Shown in pieces: positions 1 to 10,110 of a DNA stretch of 64,000 nucleotides. Location of the stretch: contig CM063264.1 in the NCBI GenBank assembly GCA_032158295.1, forward strand, positions 744,001 to 808,000, given 5' to 3'. The notes beneath the pieces are model-generated. The model did no database searches and was not told the origin of the DNA. It saw only the letters and a program-made list of their open reading frames with translations. Positions within the stretch are counted from its first letter, which is position 1. Each line of letters opens with the position of its first letter. This DNA comes from Pycnopodia helianthoides (taxonomy: Eukaryota; Echinodermata; Asteroidea; Forcipulatida; Asteriidae). The translations under genes and the position numbers were made by a program.

Positions 1-2350
1 TAGAAATTAACATTGAGCACTCAAAAAAGACTGTTAGTGGTATGCTTTTGAAAACCTGTGTGAATTATCGGAAAACCTGTGTGAATTATCAAAAAACAAC
101 TTCATTTGTTTCACACAGTTTTGTTGCATTCTGTTTTTTATTTTATTATATTTCTATTGAGACACTCATTTTTTTGATTCATGAATAAATGTGGGCCAGG
201 AAAATAAATAAATCTAAATTTTTATGAAAATTAAATTGTTTGGATCGGAAATTACCCGACAATGGATTGTCAATGAGCAGGATGACAACCTTAGCCTGCT
301 GTGCTGTATTACTCAATGTAATTTTTACTTCTCACATTTGTTATGATTATTAAGATTCTGTTGCCTGAAGCATCAAACGGTGATTCACCCTTTCTCAATG
401 CCGCTCGTACCTCTTGATGTCATTGCTGCACTATGCTGATTAATTCAACTAGAATTCTGTGAGAGAGGTGTGGCTCGTTGTAAGAGCATTCACTTTCAAA
501 ATTTGTCGGAAGAATTCCTACACCATCTGTTCACAACGGTGATATTTTGACATGTGTGTTTGTTTATATGCAGTGTGCAGTATGAATGATTGATAAGGGG
601 GAACGGATGTTTGCTCTTCATGTTGTATGTAATGATTGGTATACATGTATGGAGAATGACTATGGGTTAATAACACAGGGTTCTGCACAGGATTTCTTTA
701 GTGGTGGAAAAATGCTTTCCTGGAAACCATTGCAAGATGGATCAGTTACACAGTAGATCATACATGTATAAATAGACTCAAATCAAAGAAGTACTCAAAA
801 TTAATGGCTTTGGATATCATTTTTACTGGTAAATACCCAATTTTACATTTCGTTGCAAAAACCTTTGAAAGGAAATTGCCAGTGTAATTTAAAATTTGGA
901 AATGTGTGATCATGGTGGTGGTCGGAAACAGAGAAAATTCTGCCAGTGGTGGTTGGGAAATCTGAGTGCCGGGCGGGTTTTCCGGCACCAACCGCTGTGG
1001 GCAGAATCCTGATAACACTCTGTATGCCATAGTGGTATTGTGGCAATCTTGGGGTCTTTTTGTCGTCCTGTTTTTAATACAGCCACCGTACTTGCTCTTT
1101 CCTTTTTGTTTAGTTAGCAATTACGTTGCCCGATCTTTAAACTTGATAAATCATCCTTGGACACTACATGTGCATTCCAGATTCTTGCATCTACCTGTAC
1201 AATAATGACTAATGCAAATTTGAAATTTTAAGTGAGCATGGCGTAATAGTATGTGCGAGTCTCGAGCGTATTGGAACATTGGGACCCGTTTAAGTTTCTG
1301 AGTTTGTTTCCTTCACGCGTTAAAGTGATGTAACTGGGACCAAAGGGGGATAAAAAAATAAAAAAAATACTCGCAAGACTTGTACGGTTTAGTGTAAAGG
1401 ACACAAGTCATTATTTCAAGGTAGAGTTATCATTTGGTTTTGTCAACTGAATGCTGATTTTTAGGCAAAATTATCAAGAAAGATACAATAAAAGTCACCT
1501 GTGAAAGTGGCAGCTGAATACAGTGTGTACTTGCTGAGAAAACAGCAAAAAACTGTCACGGTATTTTCACAAGAACGTCGAATCCATCCACGTTTAGCGA
1601 GGTGACAGCGGGTACCAACTGCATCTCTGGTCGCAGCATTCCAGTCCATCAGAAATCTGAGAAACGATTCATGCATGATTCAACTGTTTTTACTGATTTC
1701 TAATCAACGGGGGCATTTCAGACAAAATAATTCCACAGGATGCTTACTACTATTACCATCTTTATAACAAATAAGCTTTCGAAAAGAAATTATACCATTT
1801 TTGTTAAGGTCATGACCAAAGTGCATATGACCCTAACTATAATGAAATACCTATCCCTACAATCCCAAGCCTCAACAACCTATACAGGAAGTTGTCAGAT
1901 ATTATTGCAGGGCAAAACAACCATTGTTAATCATTGAAACCGAAATACAATATTCCGACAAATCACACAACCCATTCAAGTTTCAAGTCTTCTTTTTCTA
2001 CAATTTGCTTTGCAGGAGAATACCGCCATACCTCATCTAGGCACGTAAATAATTCAAAAGGAGACCCATCCGCTGAATTGCCTTTTCACAATCCGACTAT
2101 TTTTTTTTTGATATTTGCCAATTGATTGTCTATTGTCTACTTCTGTAATTCACAGCAGATTAGTCACTCGAAGGAATTTCTTATCATGGAGTGTTACAAT
2201 GTATTCTGAGCCATTGTCCAGACCATTAGAGGAAGTGTTGGGAGGGGGGGGGGGTGGGCAATCAATCGTTCGTTTACGTATTCAGATGTTGTTTTATCTT
2301 ACATGAATTCCTTGATTTAATCTTGAATTCTTTAGATCACCTGACAGTGC
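1..2350. other. 5' flank of TSPAN-A, no gene seen
   Basis: No open frame here resembles a known protein and no splice-bounded exon is convincing. The stretch is AT-rich and contains one dispersed repeat (family F6, about 1475-1815) and a short G-run near 2245-2258. The TSPAN-A promoter must lie here or within the tandem repeat next to the start codon, but I cannot place a transcription start. Confidence 0.5.
1475..1815 (+). mobile_element. Dispersed repeat family F6, copy 1
   Basis: The segment containing AAAGTCACCTGTGAAAGTGG, GCTGAGAAAACAGCAA and GAGGTGACAGCGGGTACCAA recurs at 37165-37390 (+) and, inverted, at 54350-54780. Its distal part, with a motif like AGGATGCTTACTACTATTAC and a terminal 'gtcatgacc', also recurs inverted beside ZNF-A (14220-14380) and ZNF-B (16345-16510). 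It looks like a non-coding interspersed element. I do not recognise its class. Confidence 0.6.
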
Positions 2351-2468
2351 ATGCAGGCATCTTGAATTGAGGTCATCTGAGGTCATTGTATGCAGGCATC
2401 TTGAATTGAGGTCATCTGAGGTCGTTGTATGCAGGCATCTTGAATTGAGGTCATCTGAGGTCGTTGTC
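2351..2468 (+). repeat. 39-bp tandem repeat carrying three identical uORFs
   Basis: Three copies of a 39-bp unit (GCAGGCATCTTGAATTGAGG followed by TCATCTGAGGTCRTTGTAT) run into the TSPAN-A start codon. Each unit begins a five-codon ORF, ATG CAG GCA TCT TGA (M-Q-A-S-stop), at 2351, 2390 and 2429. The main ATG at 2469 sits where the next unit's ATG would be expected (2468), shifted by one inserted C. If transcription starts upstream, the mRNA leader carries three identical uORFs. The single-base differences between copies (CATT versus CGTT) suggest recent amplification. Confidence 0.85.
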
Positions 2469-5400
2469 ATGGGATCACAATATGATAAAGAGCCATGTTG
2501 TGGCATCTCTCTCCTCAAGTACATCCTCTTCATCTTTAACTTCTTCCTCCTGGTGCGTCCTTCTCGCAAATTTTCAGCCACCTTTAAAAATAAATTATAA
2601 ACTAACAAAATTACTGAACTCGTTTTTGTTAAAAACTTTGACTTTTAACCCAATTTTAATGCGTGTTAAGTACAAAAATGGTACTGACAGTGGTATGATT
2701 TTTTAAGGGAGGATAAGGCCTCAAACAAATATTCAAACAAATTTGAGAATTTCTACCATTATCTCAAAGCGGAGACACAATTTATCAACTGTTTGTTAAA
2801 CTTATTTTAGAATTTATTCAAGATTTTGTTTGTATACATCATAAACTGACTGTAAGTTGACATTGTAGAAGATTCTAAGGGACAACATGTATGTAGTAGA
2901 TTTCATTTGTGGAAGAGCAAGGATAAGCAATATTTTTATCATTTTTATTTCCTTGATGTAAAAAAGGGAAGTAAATGAATAAATTTTGCAGAATGTTGAT
3001 TTTCATTTGTTTATAACCTCTAGCTCGGTGGTGCAGGCGTGTGTGGCATTGGACTGTGGACTCTACTGAAGAAATGGGACTACGCTAGCCTGCTGTGCGA
3101 TGACCTCTACACAATATCAACTTACGTTTTGATCATTTCAGGCGGTGTAATCATAATCATAGCTGCATTGGGGTGCTTCGGCGCTCAACAAGAACACAAA
3201 TGCTGCCTGCTTGTTGTAAGTGAAGTCAGGGGACAAGACTTTGGGTTTCTATTACCATATTTGGCTGTTGAGGCCACTCGTATTAGTTTTTTAGTTGCTG
3301 TCATAAAGAAGAATAACTCCTATCGAAACAGAAACCTTTAAAGGAACATTACAGAATTGGTAAGAAAAAAACTTGTAAAATATACTTTTTGATCACAGAT
3401 TTACATAAAACTTACACAGTCTAATGATGATGATAGTAGAAAACATCCCTTGAAATATTTCTGTCTGAAATGCCATATTTGATGAGAAATGAATAAACTA
3501 ATTTTCCGATTGGAGTTTATCGCTCAGTGAACGTTTTATTCATTTGTTGAATCTATAGGATTTCATGCAAATGTGTAATCGGTTTTTCACTATTTTCTCG
3601 TGACCCAGATGGCCGATCGATCTCAAACTTCTACAGGTTTGTCAGTTTATGTATATGGTGGATTACATAAAGTGCTTACACTGCCAGCAACTGTTTTGTT
3701 AGCAAAAACCATTCTGTAATGTTCCTTTAAAGGGGACAAATAGAGGCTTTATAACACTCAGATTTCTTTTGTGCCAATTTGATTGGGTCTGTCACAAACA
3801 GAAGCAGAATGAATCTTGATCTAAACACATTGTTGACTGTTGCAATCGAAGTTTTGCACCGAAACTTCGCTAAACAAGAACAGCAAGTTAAAATCTCAGA
3901 CATTTTTTCAATCACGTAAAATGTAAATTGATTTAATAAATTGACTTTCAAACTAAACTAACTCAATTAAAACAGTTTTATTAGCCCAATTTTGTGCTTG
4001 TTTGTGCGGTACATGCACACACTATGCACACAGTTATCCACTGTATTGCAGCAGCCTTGTCTGTGTACACACGCGGCCATTATGTCATGCACTTTGTGCA
4101 TAGTGCATTGATTATTCCCACGATCGGATATTACTAGCTTCGGATATTACGAGGAAAACGAGAGTTGACTGTAGAGTCGACTGAACATTTGAACTTTCTG
4201 ATTTCTGTTGTTTTTTCCCTTTCTCATGTAGTATTTTTCGTTCCTGCTCTTCCTGTGTTTGGGCGAGTTGGTTGTTGGAATCTATGTGTGCATCTACAGG
4301 GAATCAGTAAGTAGAAATTAACAACCACCCAAGCCCAGGCCTGATACTTCACGAAGGCAACGGAGGCGATTGCCTCGATGCCTCCTGGTCATTGCCTTCG
4401 TGCCCTTGAAATGCTACAATAGAAATTTACAATTTCCTCATAGGGTGCCCTTTACCGAGGAGAGAATGCCTTGGTGCCCTTTCCCTTCCTAGAACGAAGC
4501 ATACAGGCCTGCAAGCCACACTACCGTGGGCAGCACGCCGTATCGATACCTCTCGTCACCAACCCCTAAAGGGAAGCACTGAAAAACAATGCTGATTGGC
4601 TAACCATAAAGTGACTGCTCTGCGGGCAGGCTTGTTTAAAACTTTTTAAAGCTTGTCGGGTGCTTGTCGGGTGCTAAGTACGCACGTGTCAAAATGCACA
4701 TATTTTTTACACAATACACTTCAGATGAATATGTTTTGACATGGTCACCCTAAACTGCATACACTTAGACATATCACAAGATCAAAAAAGAAATAGAGGG
4801 GACCAATTGTTCGATGACATGATGTCTCTTTTGATAGCATGCTCTGCGTAGTCTCTAACACTTTCCTGTCCACCGTCTCATACTTCACCTCACTTTCACC
4901 CCTCAAATTTGGGGGAATACAGTCGAATGTAAAGGACAAAACACAACTTTTTGGGGAAAAAAATTGTCTAAGCATGCATTCAAGCTTTATGCATCCATGT
5001 TTCACAGATCAGAATTATGTAAAAATTAGTTCTTTTCTGTATTTTGTAGGTGAATGTGGAGTTGGAACGATGCTTGAATGAGACAATTGTTGCTAATTAT
5101 GGTGTAAAGGGGATGGAGGATTTCTCGGAAGCCTACGATGATCTCCAGAGAACCGTGAGTATCTATTTTTTTCATTTTATTTTAGAACAGTTGGGGCCAA
5201 TTTCTTGATTTGTGCGATTCATAATCATAGACATTAGACCAATGTTTGTATGAGAGAGACTGGCTTTTGCCAGCTTGGTGTTTATATTAAAGATTATAGA
5301 GCGCCGAAGGCACAAGATGGGGAACTGCAGCTCTATCTATTGTTGGAACGTGAAATACGCACGGGCGCCAGTTCGGCAAGTAAATGTTTTGTTATATCAT

Positions 5401-7529
5401 TGATAGCAATGGTCATTGTCTGCATTGATCTATTGTAGCATCAAAAGAGTTGCTTGCTTTTTGGGGTGAAAAATTGGCTTTATGCTTTATGCATCCATGT
5501 TTCACAGATCAGACTTTTGTAAAAATTAGTTCTTTTCTGTATTTTCTAGGAACCTCACTAAATCCATCAAATTCCATCAGTCATGTCAGTTGGTTTAGGT
5601 GTGCGATATTTGGTCCATCTAGGAACCTCACTAAATCCATCAAATTCCATCAGTCACTGATCTGTTGTTACATCCAAAGAGTTACTTGCTGAAATGGCGT
5701 CCAGTGCACATTTCACATTTCAGCCCCAGTTCCCAATCTTGCGCCTTCGGCGCTCTGTAATCTTTGGTTTATTTCCCTTTATGTGAGCTTTGCCGAGTTC
5801 CCTTGTTGGGAAGATTATCGAAACAAACAACATAAACATCCAAAGCCAGAAGTCTTATACATTTGAAACTATTGACTTCAAGGCCCTGTACACTATTGGC
5901 AAGATCGAAAAACACGAATGTTCACAGATTCACACATAACTTACATGATTTAAAGTAAGCAATGGTAGAAAGGGTTCCTTAAAATATTTCTGCCTAAAAT
6001 GCTATTGTTTCTGAGAAATGAGTAAAACAATAGTTTTTATCACGCGTGATAAAAACTTAATGTTTGAAAAAACAGAAAACACATAAGGTCTCTTTTCACT
6101 GTTTTCTCGTGACCTCGATGACCAATTGAGCTCAAACTTTCACAGGTTTGTTCGTTCATGCATTTGTTAAATCACACAAAACATGAACACTGTCTGCGAC
6201 TATTTTGTCAGCTCTACCAATCCTGTATAATACCTTTAACACAATCTATCGAAATGAAGTAATATGAGCCACTTTGGCTAATCCCTTGAGAAACAAAAGT
6301 GTTATTTCACTGTCTACAAAAAGAGAGTTCAAATTTATTCTAAAAACGAAAGTTGCAATATTAGTTTCAAACTCTACTCTATCCGTTTCACTTCCTAGTT
6401 GGTTGTACTTTTTTTATTGATAGTTCAAATGCTGTGGCGCAGCAAGTTATGCAGACTACAAGCTAAGCGTATGGAAAGTAAGCGGTATAGCTGGTAACCT
6501 GAGTACTCCAGATAGCTGCTGTAAAACTGAGAGCAGCTTTTGTGCTGTGAGGGACCATCCATCAAATATTTACCACTTGGTAAGTCACTGGTTCCCTAAG
6601 TCACCCCACAAATGTCTACAAGTAGTTTCAGGGATGATTAAAAGTATGCCTGATTACCAGGGATAATAATTTTCTAGCACCTTGAAGGCCTTTTGGCAGA
6701 TAGGTGCATTTTGCAAGACTCCATTATTATTGTTTGTGTGAAATGGTCCCCTGATCGGGATAATGTGTTGATTCTAAGGTTAAGTTGTTTTTTTCCTTGA
6801 CATAGGGGTGTGTTGATGGACTCGCCTACTACTTCAGCGGAAACTTGGCCATTATCGGTGCAGTATGCGTAGCAATCGCGGGTGTACAGGTAAGATGAAC
6901 AATTGTTATTTTAGGACTCCCTCCCCACCTCCACGTATCCATCAAATTCCATCAGTTGGTTTGGGTGTGCGATACTTGGTCCCATCTAGGAACCTCACTG
7001 AATCCATCAAATTCCAACAGCATCCAGTAATTTCCAAACCAGTGGATTCGGATGGAATTGCCCTACCCAGCCTCATGCAAAACATCATCTAGAAATCATT
7101 TACAACATTTTGTAAAGAAGACGATCAGAGTATACTGTTCCAACGTCGAGACCACTCCTGCTCTTTTCAGAGCCAACACTTCTCTCAAACGAGATATACA
7201 CATGGATGTACCCGCAAGTATACTAGTTATAGTTATACTAGTTATAGTTATACTAGTTATAGTTATACTAGTTATAGTTATACTAGTTATAGTATGCAAA
7301 GCTTGCAACATCACTGACATGTATTGTTTTCATAAGACAAACAGCATTCATAACGACTCATGCTTGAATTACCCACAATTCAGAACCACTGCATTGACCA
7401 AACTTTCAAGATGTTTCCATGACGATGAACTAAATCTTGTTTCTTTTCTTCTCTTGGCAGATATTTGGTCTGATCTTCTCGATATGTCTTTATTGTCATC
7501 TCAAGTATGAAGAGCAAGAACCGTACTAA
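2469..7529 (+). CDS. Tetraspanin (TSPAN-A), complete, 7 exons, 254 aa
   Basis: This is a four-pass membrane scaffold of the tetraspanin family, expected in plasma-membrane or endosomal microdomains. Coding exons: 2469-2552, 3024-3215, 4232-4306, 5050-5154, 6424-6579, 6806-6889, 7461-7529. All junctions are GT/AG and phase 0; the first donor is GTGCGT. The protein starts MGSQYDKEPCC. TM1 is at residues ~15-40, TM2 at ~60-82 followed by GCFGAQQEHKCC, TM3 at ~93-115, and TM4 at ~217-241. The large extracellular loop (118-215) has CCG (155-157), PDSCC (181-185), C192 and C206, the usual six cysteines, plus an extra C125. Sequons are at N127 and N177. The cytoplasmic tail ends KYEEQEPY. The length is normal for the family. 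The start was chosen as the first in-frame ATG of exon 1, with G at +4. MITEs lie in introns 2 and 4. The exact orthologue (CD63-, CD9- or CD151-like) cannot be assigned by eye. Confidence 0.93.
3338..3730 (+). mobile_element. TTAA-flanked MITE, family F1 (intron 2 of TSPAN-A)
   Basis: The ends are AGGAACATTACAGAATTGGT on the left and its inverted complement on the right, each bordered by TTAA. The element is about 390 bp and non-coding. Full or near-full sister copies lie at 17754, 23017, 27163, 30432, 32567 and 37568, and a doubled copy lies at 39695. It is inserted in a tetraspanin intron well away from the splice sites. Confidence 0.85.
5289..5765. mobile_element. Fold-back element carrying a copied splice-acceptor region (intron 4 of TSPAN-A)
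   Basis: The left arm (from 5289, motif AGAGCGCCGAAGGCACAAGA) and the right arm (to 5765, motif TTGCGCCTTCGGCGCTCT) are inverted repeats of roughly 40 bp or more. Inside, 5455-5551 is a close copy of 4947-5050, which is the end of intron 3 through the acceptor before exon 4, including TTTATGCATCCATGTTTCAC and a terminal CTAGG. A 34-bp motif beginning AGGAACCTCACTAAATCCAT occurs twice inside (about 5549 and 5620). Related copies lie in intron 5 proper of the next interval, about 6935-7025. Confidence 0.75.
5878..6239 (+). mobile_element. TTAA-type MITE, family F2, copy 1
   Basis: It begins AGGCCCTGTACACTATTGG and ends with the inverted, diverged counterpart (…CCTGTATAATACCTTT). The internal landmarks are shared with the copies at 24089, 49461, 57244, 59489 and 61123. 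These are AAGATCGAAAAACAC, the 'TTTTATCACGCG' patch and CACAGGTTTGTT. It is about 360 bp, non-coding, and lies in intron 4 of TSPAN-A. Confidence 0.8.
7098..7316 (+). repeat. Family F7 repeat with expanded 15-bp minisatellite (last intron of TSPAN-A)
   Basis: The segment carries AGAGTATACTGTTC, ACGTCGAGACCACTCCTGC, CTCTTTTCAGAGCCAAC and GTACCCGCAAGT, which are shared with the repeats at 9063, 9604-10110 and 52672-52890. Immediately after GTACCCGCAAG, a 15-bp unit (TACTAGTTATAGTTA) is repeated about five times (7218-7294). The unit corresponds to the terminal motif of the F7 element, so it probably arose by slippage at the element's end. Confidence 0.75.
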
Positions 7530-7729
7530 ACGAAATGTGCAAGGTCATTTTTTTTTTATGTGCAAACCTTTTTTATTCTCAACCCTGTAGATATTATGCG
7601 TGCTTAAACTAGCAACTCTGTTTTGTAACTATAGAGGGCAGTGTTTTATTACCGTAACCATGCAGATTTGTATTTCTCCAGCTCTGTATTTTTTCAGCCT
7701 ATTGTTGTGAACTTTGAATGTTGATAATC

Positions 7730-7735
7730 AATAAA
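7730..7735 (+). promoter_or_regulatory. Polyadenylation signal of TSPAN-A
   Basis: AATAAA lies about 200 bp after the stop codon, in AT-rich sequence with no other strong signal closer to the stop. It is the best candidate 3' end of the TSPAN-A mRNA. Confidence 0.65.
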
Positions 7736-7759
7736 CTAAACTTCATTTAAATTTTACTT

Positions 7760-9060
7760 TAAAAAATTCCTCACATGTTGGAAAACCAAAGGGGAAACTA
7801 TATAGTTTTGACAAAATCAAGAACAAATTTGGTTGTTGATTTTAAAGTCGAAAGTCTTCAAAGTGTGTGATCAAATTTGAGTTTTTTTGCAGCATTTTAA
7901 ATTTGTCCCCTTGTTGTGAATTCATACAAAATGCACATCTTTGCACGCGCAGCTCAAAGGATGGACCAATCAACAATCTTCTTTTGACCTCTAGCCGAGG
8001 GCGCCCTACTCAAATGACATCATGTGAATAAGTTATGTTGATACAGAACTTAAGTTGCTGCTTTTATGTGAATTCATTTTACAAACGTCCCCAAAAATTA
8101 ATAAAATGTGATTGGCCGATACATGATCACACGATCACATAAGATAAGAAAACTTATTTAAAACACCCATTGCTTTTTTTCTTCTTTAATGGTGCTGACA
8201 GGTCTTTAATCATAGGTTTTGGTTTCAAAACAAATTTCTTGTGAAAAGCCTTCTTTAAATGCGTCGTGTTTTTTAGAGACGCACTTTTACGCAAAGAGCC
8301 TCGGATCAAACCAAAAGTTTTGGAAAGGGCCAAGTAATTAACTTTGGGGGTATTTGGTTGGAAGTGTATTTTTGAAACAAGACCAGCATGGTGGTGGTAA
8401 AATGTCCCAACCTAAATTGAATGAATCTTTAAATAAATTCCCACAGATTTTTTAACGATCGTTTTTTTTAAATTCTGGCTTTTGAAGCAAGAAAAAAATG
8501 ATAATAATGTATTCTGATAAAGATTTTATGCATTGGTAATAATTATGCAAAAGAGCTCTGTAAATCCGCCTTTTTTAGTATGTTAATTAACAAGCTGTTG
8601 AATAATTAATTGTATGATAATTCATCCGGATTTTTTGATTGCAAATAAATTGTTCAGCAAACTTTGTATGCCATCAATGCTGGCACCTCTAACTCCAATC
8701 CAAATCAAAAACCTCTTGAAAGTTTGTTCTTTAATTCTGCTGAAAATGGTGCTGTTTGAGTGGACTTTTGCTTTTGTCGCACTTACTTTTTATCTAGAAA
8801 GGTTTGTGCAGAAGATACTCTAAATTGAACCAATCATGGAAAGAGGGGCGGGCGGGGTGCAGTCTTTGGAAATCAGCCATTTAATATCCAGTACTAGCAA
8901 TTCACGTATTTTCAGATTCAGATAATTTTATTGGTCCATGTGGAAATTCAGTTTGTCAGCATTACATGGAGCACATGAACAATATACACAGATAGATAGA
9001 TTGGTTTGGAACTTGTTTGGAACTTTTTCGTACTCTTTCTCGATATTAAAACGTATGAGG
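7760..9060. other. Intergenic stretch, no gene seen
   Basis: AT-rich single-copy-looking sequence. There are no credible exons, tRNAs or structured repeats that I can support. Short open frames here have no recognisable composition. Confidence 0.5.
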
Positions 9061-9062
9061 TA

Positions 9063-9236
9063 ACTATAAATAGTAAAAATTCTCCTGAAGAAGAGCAGAG
9101 TATACTGTTCGAAACGTTGAGACCAAACCGGCTCTTTTCAGAGCCAACAATCACACTGTAAAAGAGTTCTATTACATGGTTGTACCCGCAAGTTTACTAT
9201 TTATCTCCACACCGTGCAAAGCTTCAAACGACACTT
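9063..9236 (+). repeat. Family F7 repeat with hammerhead-like core
   Basis: The unit is bounded by the inverted motif ATAAATAGTAAA (about 9067) and TTTACTATTTAT (about 9192). It contains CTGAAGA (9085-9091), a six-pair helix GAGCAG/CTGTTC (9093-9098 with 9105-9110), then GAAA (9111-9114). It continues with CTCTTTTCAGAGCCAAC, itself a small hairpin (CTCT…AGAG), and GTACCCGCAAGT. The sister copies at 7098, 9604-10110 and 52672-52890 have lost the CTGAAGA or GAAA part. Confidence 0.65.
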
Positions 9237-9603
9237 ATTAAAACTTATGTATGTACTTTCCTCAATTTGTATTGTACTAATCAATAAGACATGTAAATTA
9301 TGCAACTCCCACTATTTTATTTTTGTAAATAAGGTTTATAAAGTATTCAGTAACAATTGGTAACTTTGGATGCTTGATTTGTTTGACCTATGACCTAGTT
9401 GGTTTAGTCTTGGTCACAAGGTGTTATTTTAGCCGGAGATTTTATGAGTGCATATGTTTAGAAATCAAGAAGTGGCAGGGATATTGCTACGACAGGATCC
9501 TTTACTGTGTTGAACTGTTGGGGGCACCCGTCATGCAACCAGATGACAGAAGCAGGGTTTATGATCAAATTGATGATCATTGGTTAAATTTTCACTAAGA
9601 AGT

Positions 9604-10110
9604 AACTATAACTAGTAAACCTCTGGGTAGTTTTATTAATAATAATAACTAGTTCTGATACAGCACATTTTAGTATCAATGTGCTTTACAGTGCCCTGGT
9701 CATTGGGCCAATAGCATTCTGTAATCTTTCTCGGCTCCCTGGGCTGCCGTGGTGCTGTGAAGCTTCTTGAACCACAATATCGACCTCTAACCCATTGATA
9801 CCTCTGGGTGAACTATATTGGCAATTATAGTAAAGAATCCAATGCTCTAAACCGCTCGGCCATGACACCCATTACCCATCAGGTAACAAGAGGTGATGTA
9901 TACCTTTAAATGTATACTGTTCGAAACGTCGAGACCACACCAGCTCTTTTCAGAGCCAACACTCCTCCCAAAAGACATTTTACACATGGTCGTACCCGCA
10001 AGTTATACAAGATATAGTTATACTAGTTATAGTAGTACCCGCAAGTTTACTAGCTATAGTAATACTTCGTATTTTCCACACCATGCAAAGCTTCAAACAT
10101 CACTTAATAT
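9604..10110 (+). repeat. Family F7 repeat interrupted by a SINE
   Basis: The left terminal motif TAACTATAACTAGTAAAC is at about 9604. The body (TATACTGTTCGAAACGTCGA, CTCTTTTCAGAGCCAAC, GTACCCGCAAGT) resumes at about 9912 and ends near 10110 with CATGCAAAGCTTCAAAC. The intervening 9630-9880 is a tRNA-derived SINE in reverse orientation, so this looks like a nested insertion. GTACCCGCAAGTTTACTAG is partly duplicated near 9990-10055. Confidence 0.6.
9630..9880 (-). mobile_element. tRNA-derived SINE, reverse orientation
   Basis: Read on the - strand it starts with a tRNA-Leu/Ser-like box A, GTCATGGCCGAGCGG, at about 9865. It ends in (ATT)-rich sequence near 9635-9650 after GGGCACTGTAAAGCACATTG. 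It is a degenerate non-coding retroposon. Confidence 0.55.

Noticed and set aside
2294..2608. - strand frame with repeated TTTSDDLNSRCLH
   Set aside because: It is the antisense of the 39-bp uORF repeat, which has a period divisible by three, and of TSPAN-A exon 1.
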